A stretch of 19,533 nucleotides of DNA from SIG653 sp045578045 (GCA_045578045.1 JAZNJM010000092.1:1-19533); one strand, 5' to 3'. Positions 1 through 7,298 are shown, counted from the stretch's first letter. Made by a program: numbers and translations. Notes: generated from the sequence alone by a model not told the origin.

Positions 1-25
1 AAAGAGGTTTTCACACCTCTCTTTT
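1..25 (+). terminator. Hairpin at left edge, probable terminator of a gene outside the window
   Basis: AGAGGT (3-8) pairs with ACCTCT (15-20) around a six-base loop and is followed by CTTTT. The stem may extend beyond the window edge. It is probably the terminator of a plus-strand gene to the left, but that gene is not visible. Confidence 0.45.
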
Positions 26-40
26 CGTTATGCAATTTTT

Positions 41-70
41 ATCCTCTTTTTGAGGATTTTTTTGTTTTTT
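41..70 (+). terminator. Intrinsic terminator-like hairpin
   Basis: ATCCTC (41-46) pairs with GAGGAT (52-57) around a T5 loop, followed directly by a T-rich tract. It is a second plus-strand terminator candidate within 70 bases of the window edge, perhaps a backup to the first. The stem is short and there is no coding sequence between the two. Confidence 0.45.
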
Positions 71-90
71 ACATCATTTTTTCTCCAATA

Positions 91-138
91 AACTAAAAAG
101 CTGCTGCAAATGCAAATTTTTTTCGCACTTGCAACAGC
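91..138 (-). terminator. Terminator of the CLC exchanger gene
   Basis: Bases 100-113 and 125-138 form a 14-bp stem with two G-T type pairs, around an 11-base loop. Read on the minus strand it is followed by TTTTTAG. It lies about 90 bases beyond the stop codon of the CLC gene, which reads toward it, so it is its natural terminator. Confidence 0.7.
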
Positions 139-150
139 CCCGTTTCTTTA

Positions 151-237
151 TTAAATCCAATTAAATCCAATTAAATCCAATTAAATTAAATTAAATCAAA
201 TCAAATCAAATCAAATCAAATCAAATTAAATCAAATC
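151..237. repeat. Microsatellite of 10-bp then 5-bp units
   Basis: Three exact copies of TTAAATCCAA (151-180) run into 5-bp units, first TTAAA and then TCAAA, about a dozen in all. The last units overlap the end of the CLC gene: its final codons and TAA stop (226-228, minus strand) lie inside the repeat. Expansion or contraction here could move the stop codon by a few residues, since 5 is not a multiple of 3. This is a simple repeat with no sign of a mobile element. Confidence 0.85.
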
Positions 238-1824
238 TGTTTCGCTTTCTGCATATTCTTGTTCACCAACAATTGATATAAGCTGGTCTTTTGTAAGTTT
301 TTCGTCAAAGGTTGAATATCTGACGTGTAAAATATCACCGTTTCTAATTGCTTTTCCGCCGTGTTCATCAATTTCAGCGTTAATATCTTCCGTATGCTTT
401 ATTGACAAAACAAAAAGGTTTGCGGGCCAGAAAATATCTCTAATTTGTTTTCCTATGGCAAATGAACCTGATTGAACGGTAACGTATGTATCAATAACCT
501 TTGCAGTTTTTCCGTGGTTTTGCGTTTCAATTTTGTTTTCAAGAACAGAATCGTTTATTGATTTTGCATCAAAAATTTCCGTTATGATAAAGGCTGTTAT
601 GGAAACAACGATAACGTATAAAATGTTATTTGAAAAATTTAACGCTTCAACGGCAAATGCTATGGCTGTGAGGGGCATTTTCATCATTCCCGAAATACAG
701 GCGGTTATCCCTAAAAGCAGAATAATAACATAATAATCTCCTTCAAGTCCAAAGAGATTTTCCATTGTCTGAGCCAAAATTGAGGATAAAACAGAACCTA
801 TTGCAAGAATGGGAATAAAAACTCCTCCCGTTATTCTGTTTGTGTTTGCACCTAAGGTAAGGGTTGAACGAACAAGCAGAATAAGAATCAAAAAAAGAAT
901 TGAAATTTTTTTCTCAAAGAGAAAAAGCATAAGCTCGTGTCCTGTTGATATAAAATCGTAGGAAAATAATCCAAGAATAAACGTAATAAAGAATATTGAA
1001 AAAATCTTTACGCTATGGGGGATTTTTTTCAGTTTTTTATTAAATAAAACGTTTATGACTTTGTAGTATTTTAAAAATAAAACTGCAAATAGTCCCATAA
1101 TAATCCCTATAATAATTGGAATATATATATCCCAAACTGAAAGAGCTTTGAGAGAAAACTCAGGCAATAGGGAAGTGCCTACGTTTAATAGAGGGGCTAA
1201 TATTTCAACTGTTATGTATGAAAACATAACGGAGGTTGTTGAAACAATTATAATCATTGGAGAAATTCTTTGGTGTGCCTCTTCAATGGAAAAAAGTATT
1301 CCCGAAATGGGTGCACCCGTAGCAACAGAAAAACCTGCACACGCACCGCCTGTCATAGAATATCTTTCCCAAGCTCTGTTTTTCTTTGAAAGAGTTCTGA
1401 TACAACCCATTCCCGCCGCTGTTCCCATTTGAACTGATGGGCCTTCCGTTCCAAGCGGAACGCCTATTAAAAATGAAATGAGAGATAAGAAAAACACTCC
1501 AAAAAGATTGCTAATCCATTTAAAAGGGACAAGTCCTCTCAAAATACCGATAGAGGTTGGAATACCACCGCCGCTGAGATTTGGATTCTTTTTATATATA
1601 AAAGAGAAAAATAAGGCAAGTAAAAATAAAAAAGGAATGATTATGGGAGAATAAACAAGATTCTCTTTAAGAAATTCATATCCGTGTTCTGAAAAATGAA
1701 TAACTTTTCCTGATGCAACTTTATATAAAAGAACAATAATAGCTGTGAAAACACCTGTAAGAGAGCCAAAAAGCACCGCAGGAAAAATCAGATTAACAAA
1801 ATATTTTCTGTGTTTTTTTCTCAT
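226..1824 (-). CDS. CLC-family chloride/proton exchanger with C-terminal TrkA-C-like domain
   Basis: This 532-residue membrane protein is of the voltage-gated chloride channel family. Seen directly: many hydrophobic helices to about residue 430; GGGIP (85-89), the chloride-filter motif usually written GSGIP; GTEGP (125-129) with the gating glutamate E127; and the IEE motif with E182 at the position of the internal proton glutamate. Both glutamates present suggests a Cl-/H+ antiporter rather than a channel. The hydrophilic last 90 residues look like a TrkA-C (RCK-C) regulatory domain, a known CLC partner. The reading frame stays open back to 1896, but the ATG at 1824 has a GAGGGA ribosome site, and the promoter (-10 at 1868-1873) starts transcription downstream of 1896, which settles the start. 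The serine of GSGIP is replaced by glycine, so anion selectivity may differ. It is a monocistronic gene. Confidence 0.9.
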   Translation of the reverse strand: MRKKHRKYFVNLIFPAVLFGSLTGVFTAIIVLLYKVASGKVIHFSEHGYEFLKENLVYSPIIIPFLFLLALFFSFIYKKNPNLSGGGIPTSIGILRGLVPFKWISNLFGVFFLSLISFLIGVPLGTEGPSVQMGTAAGMGCIRTLSKKNRAWERYSMTGGACAGFSVATGAPISGILFSIEEAHQRISPMIIIVSTTSVMFSYITVEILAPLLNVGTSLLPEFSLKALSVWDIYIPIIIGIIMGLFAVLFLKYYKVINVLFNKKLKKIPHSVKIFSIFFITFILGLFSYDFISTGHELMLFLFEKKISILFLILILLVRSTLTLGANTNRITGGVFIPILAIGSVLSSILAQTMENLFGLEGDYYVIILLLGITACISGMMKMPLTAIAFAVEALNFSNNILYVIVVSITAFIITEIFDAKSINDSVLENKIETQNHGKTAKVIDTYVTVQSGSFAIGKQIRDIFWPANLFVLSIKHTEDINAEIDEHGGKAIRNGDILHVRYSTFDEKLTKDQLISIVGEQEYAESETDLI

Positions 1825-1867
1825 AACAGTCCCTCGTTTTTGTAAATCATTCCAATTTAGATACGCT

Positions 1868-1896
1868 ATTATACTATTCTTTGACAAAAAAATCAA
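1868..1896 (-). promoter_or_regulatory. Sigma-A promoter of the CLC gene
   Basis: On the minus strand TTGATT (1896-1891), a 17-base spacer and TATAAT (1873-1868) make a near-consensus promoter. It lies 44 bases upstream of the chosen ATG and rules out translation from the upstream in-frame codons. Confidence 0.75.
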
Positions 1897-1983
1897 TGAT
1901 AAATATGAAAATATTTTTTTGCTCTTTTTTTGAAAGAAGATTATATTTTATAATTATAATATTGAAAATTTTTTTGCTATTCA

Positions 1984-2210
1984 TTGCTTAAAAAATGTTT
2001 TTATTGCTTAAAAATGGTTTCGTTGCTTAAAAAAAAGTTTCGTTGCTTAAAAAAAAGTTTCATTGCTTAAAAATGGTTTCGTTGCTTAAAAAAAGTTTCA
2101 TTGCTTAAAAATGGTTTCGTTGCTTAAAAAAAGTTTCGTTGCTTTAAAAGATTTTATTGCTTTAAAAGGTTTTATTGCTTTAAAAGGTTTCGTTGCTTTA
2201 AAAGGTTTTA
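1984..2210. repeat. Tandem array of 12 AT-rich units of 18-20 bp
   Basis: The word TTGCTT recurs at 1984, 2004, 2023, 2043, 2063, 2082, 2101, 2120, 2139, 2157, 2175 and 2193. Early units alternate between TTGCTTAAAAATGGTTTCG and a TTGCTT-A7-GTTTC form. The last four have the shorter TTGCTTTAAAAGGTTTY form, so the array has a variant gradient from one end to the other. It fills most of the 571-bp gap between two divergent genes. There are no spacers, no open reading frame and no inverted ends, so it is neither CRISPR nor an insertion sequence. Confidence 0.9.
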
Positions 2211-2297
2211 TTGAAAAAAACATAGATTATATATTTAGAACAAAATTTTAAATGTAATTAAAATAATATATTTGTAAAACAAAATTCAATAAAAAAA

Positions 2298-2349
2298 TAT
2301 CGATAATCGATAAAAAACTATTGACAATCGATTTAATATGTGATACAAT
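2298..2349 (+). promoter_or_regulatory. Promoter with three ATCGAT operators
   Basis: TTGACA (2321-2326), a 17-base spacer and TACAAT (2344-2349) form a strong sigma-A promoter. A perfect 15-bp palindrome TATCGAT-A-ATCGATA (2298-2312) lies upstream and AATCGATT (2326-2333) lies just inside the spacer. The second and third ATCGAT cores are exactly 21 bp (two helical turns) apart. This geometry suggests an operator, most likely for the small helix-turn-helix protein encoded in the same operon. The sites are seen; the binding protein is inferred. Confidence 0.7.
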
Positions 2350-2395
2350 TCAAATTAAACAAAGACAAAAATAAAAAACTTGAAAGGATTTTATT

Positions 2396-2863
2396 ATGAA
2401 GAATAATAAAATGTCAATTTTAATTTCAACAATTCTTGGAGTTGTATTTTTTATAGGTCTTGCTGTTTCTTGCTTTTGGGTTCCAACCTTTGTTGATTCG
2501 GTGTTGTCTGTCCCCGATAATTTTGGATTGAGAAATGACGTAACACCTTTAGGAAGAATACTTATTATTTCAGATATATATTCGATAATTGCCGTTGGAG
2601 AAATTGCTATAGTTTTTATGTTCTTTTTGTTAAAAAGAGTCTCATTAGGTAAGGTTTTTACCAAAATAACGGGTGATATTTTAAATATTGTTTCTTTGTG
2701 TTGCTTTGCTGAGGGAATTCTTGCATTATTACTTATTTTTTGTTTTCAAGTTGTAATATGTGCCGCATTTGCTGCTTTCTTTTTGGGCTTTTGTCTTCTT
2801 GTTGTTAAAAACGTTATCAACGAAGGTACGAGAATCAAAAATGAAAACGATTTTACAATCTGA
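2396..2863 (+). CDS. DUF2975-type integral membrane protein
   Basis: This 155-residue protein has four hydrophobic segments (about 8-32, 54-80, 92-110 and 113-138) and little soluble sequence. Length, topology and its partner, a small Cro/C1-type regulator encoded 20 bases downstream, fit the DUF2975 family, which is commonly found with such a regulator in Firmicutes. Function is unknown. AAAGGA precedes the ATG with good spacing. The upstream promoter carries ATCGAT palindromes, so the pair is probably autoregulated. The family assignment is from pattern memory and was not searched. Confidence 0.7.
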   Translation: MKNNKMSILISTILGVVFFIGLAVSCFWVPTFVDSVLSVPDNFGLRNDVTPLGRILIISDIYSIIAVGEIAIVFMFFLLKRVSLGKVFTKITGDILNIVSLCCFAEGILALLLIFCFQVVICAAFAAFFLGFCLLVVKNVINEGTRIKNENDFTI

Positions 2864-2883
2864 ACAAAAAGAGGTGCTTTTTT

Positions 2884-3093
2884 ATGATTATAATAAATCT
2901 TGACGTTATGATGGCGAAACGAAAAATATCACTTAATGAGCTTTCTGAAAAGGTTGGAATAACTCTTGCAAATTTATCAATTTTAAAAAATAATCGTGCA
3001 AAAGCAATAAGATTTTCAACGCTTGATTCAATTTGTAAGGCTCTTGATTGTCAGCCTTCCGATATACTTGAATACGTTCCCGATGAAAAGTAG
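2884..3093 (+). CDS. Small Cro/C1-type helix-turn-helix regulator (YozG-like)
   Basis: This 69-residue protein consists almost wholly of one XRE-type DNA-binding domain. ISLNELSEKVGITLANLSILKN (residues 15-36) has the helix-turn-helix pattern, and the tail with LDSICKALDCQPSDILEYVP is typical of the short YozG-like/HTH_26 group. It is encoded 20 bases after the DUF2975 gene with its own AGAGGTG ribosome site, so it is co-transcribed with it. The obvious target is the ATCGAT palindrome set over the shared promoter (2298-2333); this is inference. No sensor domain is present, so any signal must come from elsewhere, possibly the membrane partner. Confidence 0.85.
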   Translation: MIIINLDVMMAKRKISLNELSEKVGITLANLSILKNNRAKAIRFSTLDSICKALDCQPSDILEYVPDEK

Positions 3094-3208
3094 GGTTTGA
3101 AACGTTAAAATATGGAGTAATATAAACGTTGAAACTAAAGACCGTTTAATTGTTTTCCTATGGATTAATTCTCATATGATACATAATAAAAAAGAAAGGG
3201 GAATTTTT

Positions 3209-3508
3209 ATGTTTTCGGGAGACTTATTTTCTTCTGGATTGTTTTTCAATCCATTGTTTTATTTGTTTTTAGTTTTTGCAATAATGATTCAGATATTTAT
3301 TTGTTTCAAGGCTAAAAATAAGTTTATTAAGGCGTTACCGTGTATAATAACTTTTGTTTCAAGCATTGGATTTTCAATTCCTTCTTATTATTATGATGGT
3401 TGGGATGGTTTCGGATATGGTGCTATTTCCATTATTTCATTGTTACTTTTTCTGTCTTTTTTCTTTGGACTAATAATTTCGTGGGTTGTTAAGAGAAAAA
3501 AACTTTAA
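3209..3508 (+). CDS. Small membrane protein of unknown function
   Basis: This 99-residue protein has three hydrophobic stretches (about 9-33, 42-57 and 69-95) and a basic VVKRKKL tail, which suggests a three-helix inner-membrane protein with a cytoplasmic C-terminus. The frame is open from an ATG at 3176, but the ATG at 3209 has a strong AGAAAGGGG ribosome site and is preferred. I do not recognise a family. It lies about 115 bases after the regulator gene without a clear terminator between them, so it may be a downstream part of that operon. The next gene is separated by a tandem repeat array. Confidence 0.65.
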   Translation: MFSGDLFSSGLFFNPLFYLFLVFAIMIQIFICFKAKNKFIKALPCIITFVSSIGFSIPSYYYDGWDGFGYGAISIISLLLFLSFFFGLIISWVVKRKKL

Positions 3509-3565
3509 TATAGGTGAAATTATTTACTATAGAAAATAGCTTCTATTTGTTCTTATAAAAACTTT

Positions 3566-3686
3566 TTTATGTTTTAAAAATGATTCTTTATGTTTTAAAA
3601 ATGATTCTTTATGTTTTAAAAATGATTCTTTATGTTTTAAAAATGATTCTTTATGGTTTTAAGAATAATTCTTTATGGTTTAAAAC
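3566..3686. repeat. Tandem array of six 21-bp units
   Basis: Units begin with TTTATG at 3566, 3587, 3608, 3629, 3650 and 3672. The first four are practically identical (TTTATGTTTTAAAAATG plus a four-base end) and the last two diverge. The final unit runs straight into the CGGAGAG ribosome site of the next gene, so the array forms its 5' flank. The core TGTTTTAAAAATG also occurs in the array at 12269-12419, and the related TTGCTTAAAAATGGTTTC in the one at 1984-2210. Confidence 0.9.
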
Positions 3687-3698
3687 GGAGAGTAGTTT

Positions 3699-4211
3699 AT
3701 GAAAAGGATAATATCTTTAATATTGATTACTTTAATATTCTCGATTGTTGGATATAGAGTTGGCTTGGAGTTTAATATGCGTTCTCTTCCAGAAGACATT
3801 TTTGAAAAAACAGAGCATTATATTCCTTCGGGATATGCCGATAAATACTGGAATAATATCTTTTGGCAAGACGGTATGCATATAAGTTATTATGAACTGT
3901 CTGAAAAAGAAATTTTAAAACTTGAATCTGAAATAAATTCAGATAAAACCCTCTGGAAACCTTTTTCGAGAGAGGCTTTGAATCTTTTTGAAAAAAAAAT
4001 AGTTGGTGCTTATGAAATGTACGATGAAATAAAAGAAGAGCATTTCAGAAATGGAGTTTTTTACTATTGCAGCTGTGAAGGAATTACGAAAGACTATGCT
4101 TATTTTGATATTACGAAAGAAGATCCAAATATTATATATTTAGACCGAACAACGTGGTTTTTTATATATAATTCCAATAAGGGAAAATACTATATTGTGT
4201 ATAATTGCTAA
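3699..4211 (+). CDS. Membrane-anchored protein of unknown function
   Basis: This 170-residue protein has one N-terminal hydrophobic segment (about 4-22), probably an uncleaved anchor or a signal peptide, followed by a hydrophilic, aromatic-rich domain expected outside the membrane. I recognise no family or catalytic motif. Two cysteines sit together in YYCSCEG. A CGGAGAG ribosome site precedes the ATG. The next gene follows with almost no gap, and a lipoprotein gene comes after that, so the three probably form one envelope operon. No promoter is clear: the upstream stretch is the tandem repeat array. Confidence 0.65.
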   Translation: MKRIISLILITLIFSIVGYRVGLEFNMRSLPEDIFEKTEHYIPSGYADKYWNNIFWQDGMHISYYELSEKEILKLESEINSDKTLWKPFSREALNLFEKKIVGAYEMYDEIKEEHFRNGVFYYCSCEGITKDYAYFDITKEDPNIIYLDRTTWFFIYNSNKGKYYIVYNC

Positions 4212-4238
4212 ATGAATATGGAAAAAAGAGGTTTTATT

Positions 4239-4760
4239 TTGAAAAAAACGTATAATAAAAAAATTCTGAACGTTGTTTTTATAATAGTTATAGTTATTTT
4301 TGTATTCTTTGCTGCTGCTTATATTGTGAAAAAATCAGAACCGAAAAATGAGAATGTTTTTGACTGTATATATTATCAGGTTGAAGAAGTTAAAAAAGGA
4401 AATAAAAACGTTTTAGTCAATGGTACTCAATCAGCCTATGCAGATTATGATTTTGGTTTTTTTGAAAATATTCAGATTCCAGAACTTGATATGTGTTTAA
4501 CTATTGAAAATAATTCTTTGCATATCCTTTTTTTTAATCGTCAAGAAGGAGTTAAATGGAACACCTCCCACCCCATTCATTTTCGCTATGATTTAAAGGA
4601 AAAACAGCTATATGGTGAACGTTCATTTGAATATCTTGCAGAAAACTTTTTTTCCCATTATTTTAAATGGTTTGAAAATGATGACGCAAAAAACGAATAC
4701 TCTATGGAGAATCTTGGAAATTATACTTTTACAATGCAAGAAAACGTAAATTGGAGCTGA
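4239..4760 (+). CDS. Single-pass membrane protein of unknown function
   Basis: The hydrophobic segment (residues 7-25 of the 173-residue product) is followed by a soluble domain with no recognised motif. Start choice: an in-frame ATG at 4212 directly abuts the previous stop (TAAATG) but has no ribosome site, whereas the TTG at 4239 has AAGAGG seven bases upstream and gives the typical KKTYNKK start before the membrane helix. I prefer TTG; the ATG would add nine residues. Topology resembles the preceding gene product, which suggests related envelope roles, but I see no clear sequence similarity between the two. Confidence 0.6.
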   Translation: MKKTYNKKILNVVFIIVIVIFVFFAAAYIVKKSEPKNENVFDCIYYQVEEVKKGNKNVLVNGTQSAYADYDFGFFENIQIPELDMCLTIENNSLHILFFNRQEGVKWNTSHPIHFRYDLKEKQLYGERSFEYLAENFFSHYFKWFENDDAKNEYSMENLGNYTFTMQENVNWS

Positions 4761-4795
4761 TTTCTTAAAACTATATCAGAAGGAGGTGAATCCCT

Positions 4796-5104
4796 ATGAA
4801 AAAATATGCTTTTTTGCTTTTTGTTTTGTTGACTTTATTTCTTACAGGTTGTTCTTCAAAATATAAAGAAACGGATTATATTGGAAAAACTTCTGCTGAA
4901 ATTGAAGAAGAGTTTGGAAAATTTGATTGTGTCGGTATGCCTATGGAAGATGATGGACTGTATAAAAAAACAGCTTGCGGCTATACTTTAAAAGAGTCTA
5001 AAAAAGGATTTCTTGGAAAGTCAGACGAATGGTTATTATTTATATGCTTTGACGAAAATGGTGTTGCATATGAATGTTATGAGGGATATCGCCCTGGCGG
5101 TTAA
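4796..5104 (+). CDS. Small lipoprotein
   Basis: This 102-residue protein has a textbook lipoprotein signal peptide: MKK, a hydrophobic core, then the lipobox LTGC with the lipidated cysteine at residue 19. The mature part (about 83 residues) contains DYIGKTSAEIEEEFGKFD and FDENGVAYECYEG, a layout reminiscent of small BamE/SmpA-like folds, but I would not assign it on that basis. AAGGAGGTGA is an almost perfect ribosome site. It is the third gene of a run of envelope proteins. It is probably anchored on the outer face of the cytoplasmic membrane. Confidence 0.75.
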   Translation: MKKYAFLLFVLLTLFLTGCSSKYKETDYIGKTSAEIEEEFGKFDCVGMPMEDDGLYKKTACGYTLKESKKGFLGKSDEWLLFICFDENGVAYECYEGYRPGG

Positions 5105-5165
5105 GAATAGTTTTGAGAAAAATAAAAAATTATATATTCTTTTTAATATTTTTTTCTGTTTTTCG

Positions 5166-5194
5166 TTGACATTGTTTTTAAAATAATATATAAT
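5166..5194 (+). promoter_or_regulatory. Perfect consensus sigma-A promoter
   Basis: TTGACA (5166-5171), a 17-base spacer and TATAAT (5189-5194) match the consensus exactly. It drives the membrane protein gene starting at 5241, with a leader of about 40 bases, and separates it from the upstream lipoprotein gene. Confidence 0.85.
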
Positions 5195-5240
5195 CACATT
5201 ATGAACAATAATCGACAAAAAACGAAAGGTGGTTTATATT

Positions 5241-5723
5241 ATGAAATGGGAAACTAAAGATTTAAAATATGGCGAAATAGTTTATGAAGAAGAGCTATTT
5301 AGCGGAAAGAAAAAGGTTATTCTCAACGGAACGGAAATGACAAAGGAAATAGGAAGAACATACGTTTGTCCATACGGCGATGAAGAAATTCGCGGAAAAT
5401 TGAAAGGCAATATTTTCACAGGCGTAAAGCTGAAAATTGAAGACGATAATATAGTTCTTGTTAAAATGGCAAAATGGTATGAAATATTGCTTTCCGTTTT
5501 GATTCCCGTTATTATCTTTGGATTGAATAATTTAATTCTTCCTTTGTTTGATGGCGCTATTGTTGGTGCTTTTACAGGGGTTGTTTCTGTTTTGGCAATG
5601 TTTGTAAGCGTTGTTTTGATGAAAAAAATGAATCATATAGGGCTTAAAATTTTCGTTTTTGGTGGCGTTTTTCTTTGTGCTGTTTTGCTTAGTTATAGCT
5701 TTTCGGCGTTGATTAATCTATAA
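5241..5723 (+). CDS. Membrane protein of unknown function with soluble N-terminal domain
   Basis: This 160-residue protein has a hydrophilic N-terminal domain of about 78 residues (KYGEIVYEEELFSGKKKV, then a run suggesting a small beta domain) followed by three hydrophobic helices (about 82-103, 106-126 and 135-157). I do not recognise a family. A GTG at 5229 is in frame, but the ATG at 5241 has AAAGGTGG eight bases upstream and is the better start. It has its own perfect promoter and probably ends at the bidirectional terminator at 5924-5964, about 200 bases later; that stretch holds no other gene I can support. Confidence 0.65.
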   Translation: MKWETKDLKYGEIVYEEELFSGKKKVILNGTEMTKEIGRTYVCPYGDEEIRGKLKGNIFTGVKLKIEDDNIVLVKMAKWYEILLSVLIPVIIFGLNNLILPLFDGAIVGAFTGVVSVLAMFVSVVLMKKMNHIGLKIFVFGGVFLCAVLLSYSFSALINL

Positions 5724-5923
5724 ACAGTTTATTCAGAAATAGAAATAAACGAAAAAAATATGCTTATGATAATAGATTCAATTCGGATGGTTCATCTTGT
5801 CTGTCTTAGAACGTAATATGGTCAATAAATCCGTATTTTATCAAGTGGGCAAAAAGCGTTAAATTTTATAATTTGTTGCTTTTTTATTCTTTTGAAGATA
5901 ATTTGCTTTTCTGATAAAAAGAT

Positions 5924-5964
5924 ATGTGGCTGATACACTTACAATATTAGTGTAAAAGCCACAT
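5924..5964. terminator. Bidirectional terminator shared by convergent genes
   Basis: ATGTGGCT (5924-5931) pairs with AGCCACAT (5957-5964), with an inner TACACT/AGTGTA stem. T-rich tails follow on both strands. It begins four bases after the methylase stop on the minus strand and also faces the plus-strand gene ending at 5723. Confidence 0.8.
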
Positions 5965-5967
5965 TTT

Positions 5968-7134
5968 TTATAATGAAACTATATCAAATAGCTTTTGCGG
6001 TGAATTGCAATTAAGATGTTTTAAAGCTTTTGCGGCATATGTGTCAAAAGACGTATGTTCAACAAGCCTGAAAACTGCTGTACAAGTATCAATAAAATCG
6101 TTTTTTGATTTGTGTGTTGCGGTGTATCCAATACATAAAAATCTGAGCATAGAGTAAAGGGTGCAAATTGAAAGAAATTCGTCCCAAAGGGAAACAGGTC
6201 TGTCTTGGAAAGGAAACTGCTCAAAAAACATATGATTAACTATCATATGCTCAAAGAATATTTCCCAATCGGGAAAATTGTTTTCAAAATCTTTTTTAGC
6301 CGTATTGTATTTTTCTTCGAGATTTTCATTTTCATTGAAAAAAAGAATAGTTTCTTCTCCGTATTTTCTGAGGCTTTCGCTTTTTTTGTCTAAAATTTCT
6401 AAAATATTTTTTATAGCGTTTATTGCGAATAATAAATGTTCTTTTCCGATTTCAAAAATATGTTTATTATCTACGGGAGTAGAACTTATCAGCTTTTTAA
6501 TACCTTGTTCATCTTTCTCATCTATTAACTTTTCCAAAGAAAGAAAGGCTGTTGCCATATCTTCAAAACGCTTTAAAAACGGTTTTTCTCTGTTTTGAAT
6601 AAGGGAAATTAAATATAGTCTTATTTCTTGTTCCAATCCAAAGGTTTGATAGGTTACTGCTCTTTTTCCAAATATGGGCATATATATTGTTTTTTCTGAC
6701 TTTACAAAACGTATCTTTTCGTTTCTATGGAAAAATAACTCTAAAACGCCCTCACAGCTGTTTGCCATAGAACATTCAAAAGATGGTTCGTTTCTTATAC
6801 CTCGTGGATATAGTCTGCAAACATCGGATAATAAACTTTCGCCTAATTCAGCGTGAATGGCACATTTTCCGTCTTCAAGGTGCATAGGACAGCTTCCGTC
6901 ATATTTAGGTTGGATTTGGGCGTATGCATCGGGGGTTGGGGAAAGGGATAGTTTGATTCCAATATCAAGTCTTCTTTGCATTGCTTCTGAACATTCACAG
7001 CCCATTAGTTTGAAATAATCTTCAACTGAAAAAGTAACGGGCCAACCTTCACAACAAGGTTTTCTGCATTTTCCCATTTTGCAAATGAATTTCTCATAAT
7101 AATCAGGCGATAAAAAAATATGTTTTTCAATCAT
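5968..7134 (-). CDS. FliB-like (flagellin) lysine N-methylase family protein
   Basis: This 388-residue protein carries the cysteine pattern of the FliB family: C18, C23, C27-C28 in an N-terminal CxxxxCxxxCC cluster, SCPMHLEDGKC (81-91), DVCRLYPR (104-111), then C121 and C127. In flagellated enterobacteria FliB methylates lysines of flagellin; the cysteines fit an iron-sulfur or other metal site. The C-terminal half is helical without clear motifs. FliB-like genes are frequent in non-motile Clostridia, so the substrate here need not be flagellin, and no flagellar gene is in the window. Its promoter (7195-7167) diverges from that of the AlkD gene, and it ends just before a strong bidirectional terminator. 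The family call is confident; the substrate is unknown. Confidence 0.8.
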   Translation of the reverse strand: MIEKHIFLSPDYYEKFICKMGKCRKPCCEGWPVTFSVEDYFKLMGCECSEAMQRRLDIGIKLSLSPTPDAYAQIQPKYDGSCPMHLEDGKCAIHAELGESLLSDVCRLYPRGIRNEPSFECSMANSCEGVLELFFHRNEKIRFVKSEKTIYMPIFGKRAVTYQTFGLEQEIRLYLISLIQNREKPFLKRFEDMATAFLSLEKLIDEKDEQGIKKLISSTPVDNKHIFEIGKEHLLFAINAIKNILEILDKKSESLRKYGEETILFFNENENLEEKYNTAKKDFENNFPDWEIFFEHMIVNHMFFEQFPFQDRPVSLWDEFLSICTLYSMLRFLCIGYTATHKSKNDFIDTCTAVFRLVEHTSFDTYAAKALKHLNCNSPQKLFDIVSL

Positions 7135-7166
7135 AAATTCAGCTCTTTCTTTTTTTGAATGGAAAA

Positions 7167-7195
7167 ATTATACTCTTTTGTTGCTTTTCGTTCAA
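7167..7195 (-). promoter_or_regulatory. Promoter of the FliB-like gene
   Basis: On the minus strand TTGAAC (7195-7190), 17 bases, then TATAAT (7172-7167), 33 bases before the start codon. It is divergent from, and only about 25 bases away from, the AlkD promoter. Confidence 0.7.
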
Positions 7196-7219
7196 GTACA
7201 AAATGAAAATTTTTTTATG

Positions 7220-7247
7220 TTGTATTTTTTCAAAAAAATGTTATACT
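7220..7247 (+). promoter_or_regulatory. Promoter of the AlkD gene
   Basis: TTGTAT (7220-7225), a 16-base spacer and TATACT (7242-7247) lie about 50 bases before the preferred ATG at 7299. This placement also argues against a start upstream of 7250. Confidence 0.55.
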
Positions 7248-7298
7248 GAAATAAAAATAAAAAAAGTAATAAAAAAAGTAATAAATAAAGGTATATTA

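Noticed and set aside
1984..2210. CRISPR array
   Set aside because: Repeats are contiguous with no unique spacers, units are only 18-20 bp and vary, and no cas gene is in the window.
3529..3546. Terminator after the gene at 3209
   Set aside because: ATAGAA/TTCTAT is only a 6-bp AT-rich stem without an immediate T run; too weak to list as a feature.
5724..5923. Small gene or RNA between the membrane protein and the terminator
   Set aside because: No open frame with a ribosome site, promoter or stable stem is visible; it looks like plain spacer or 3' untranslated sequence.
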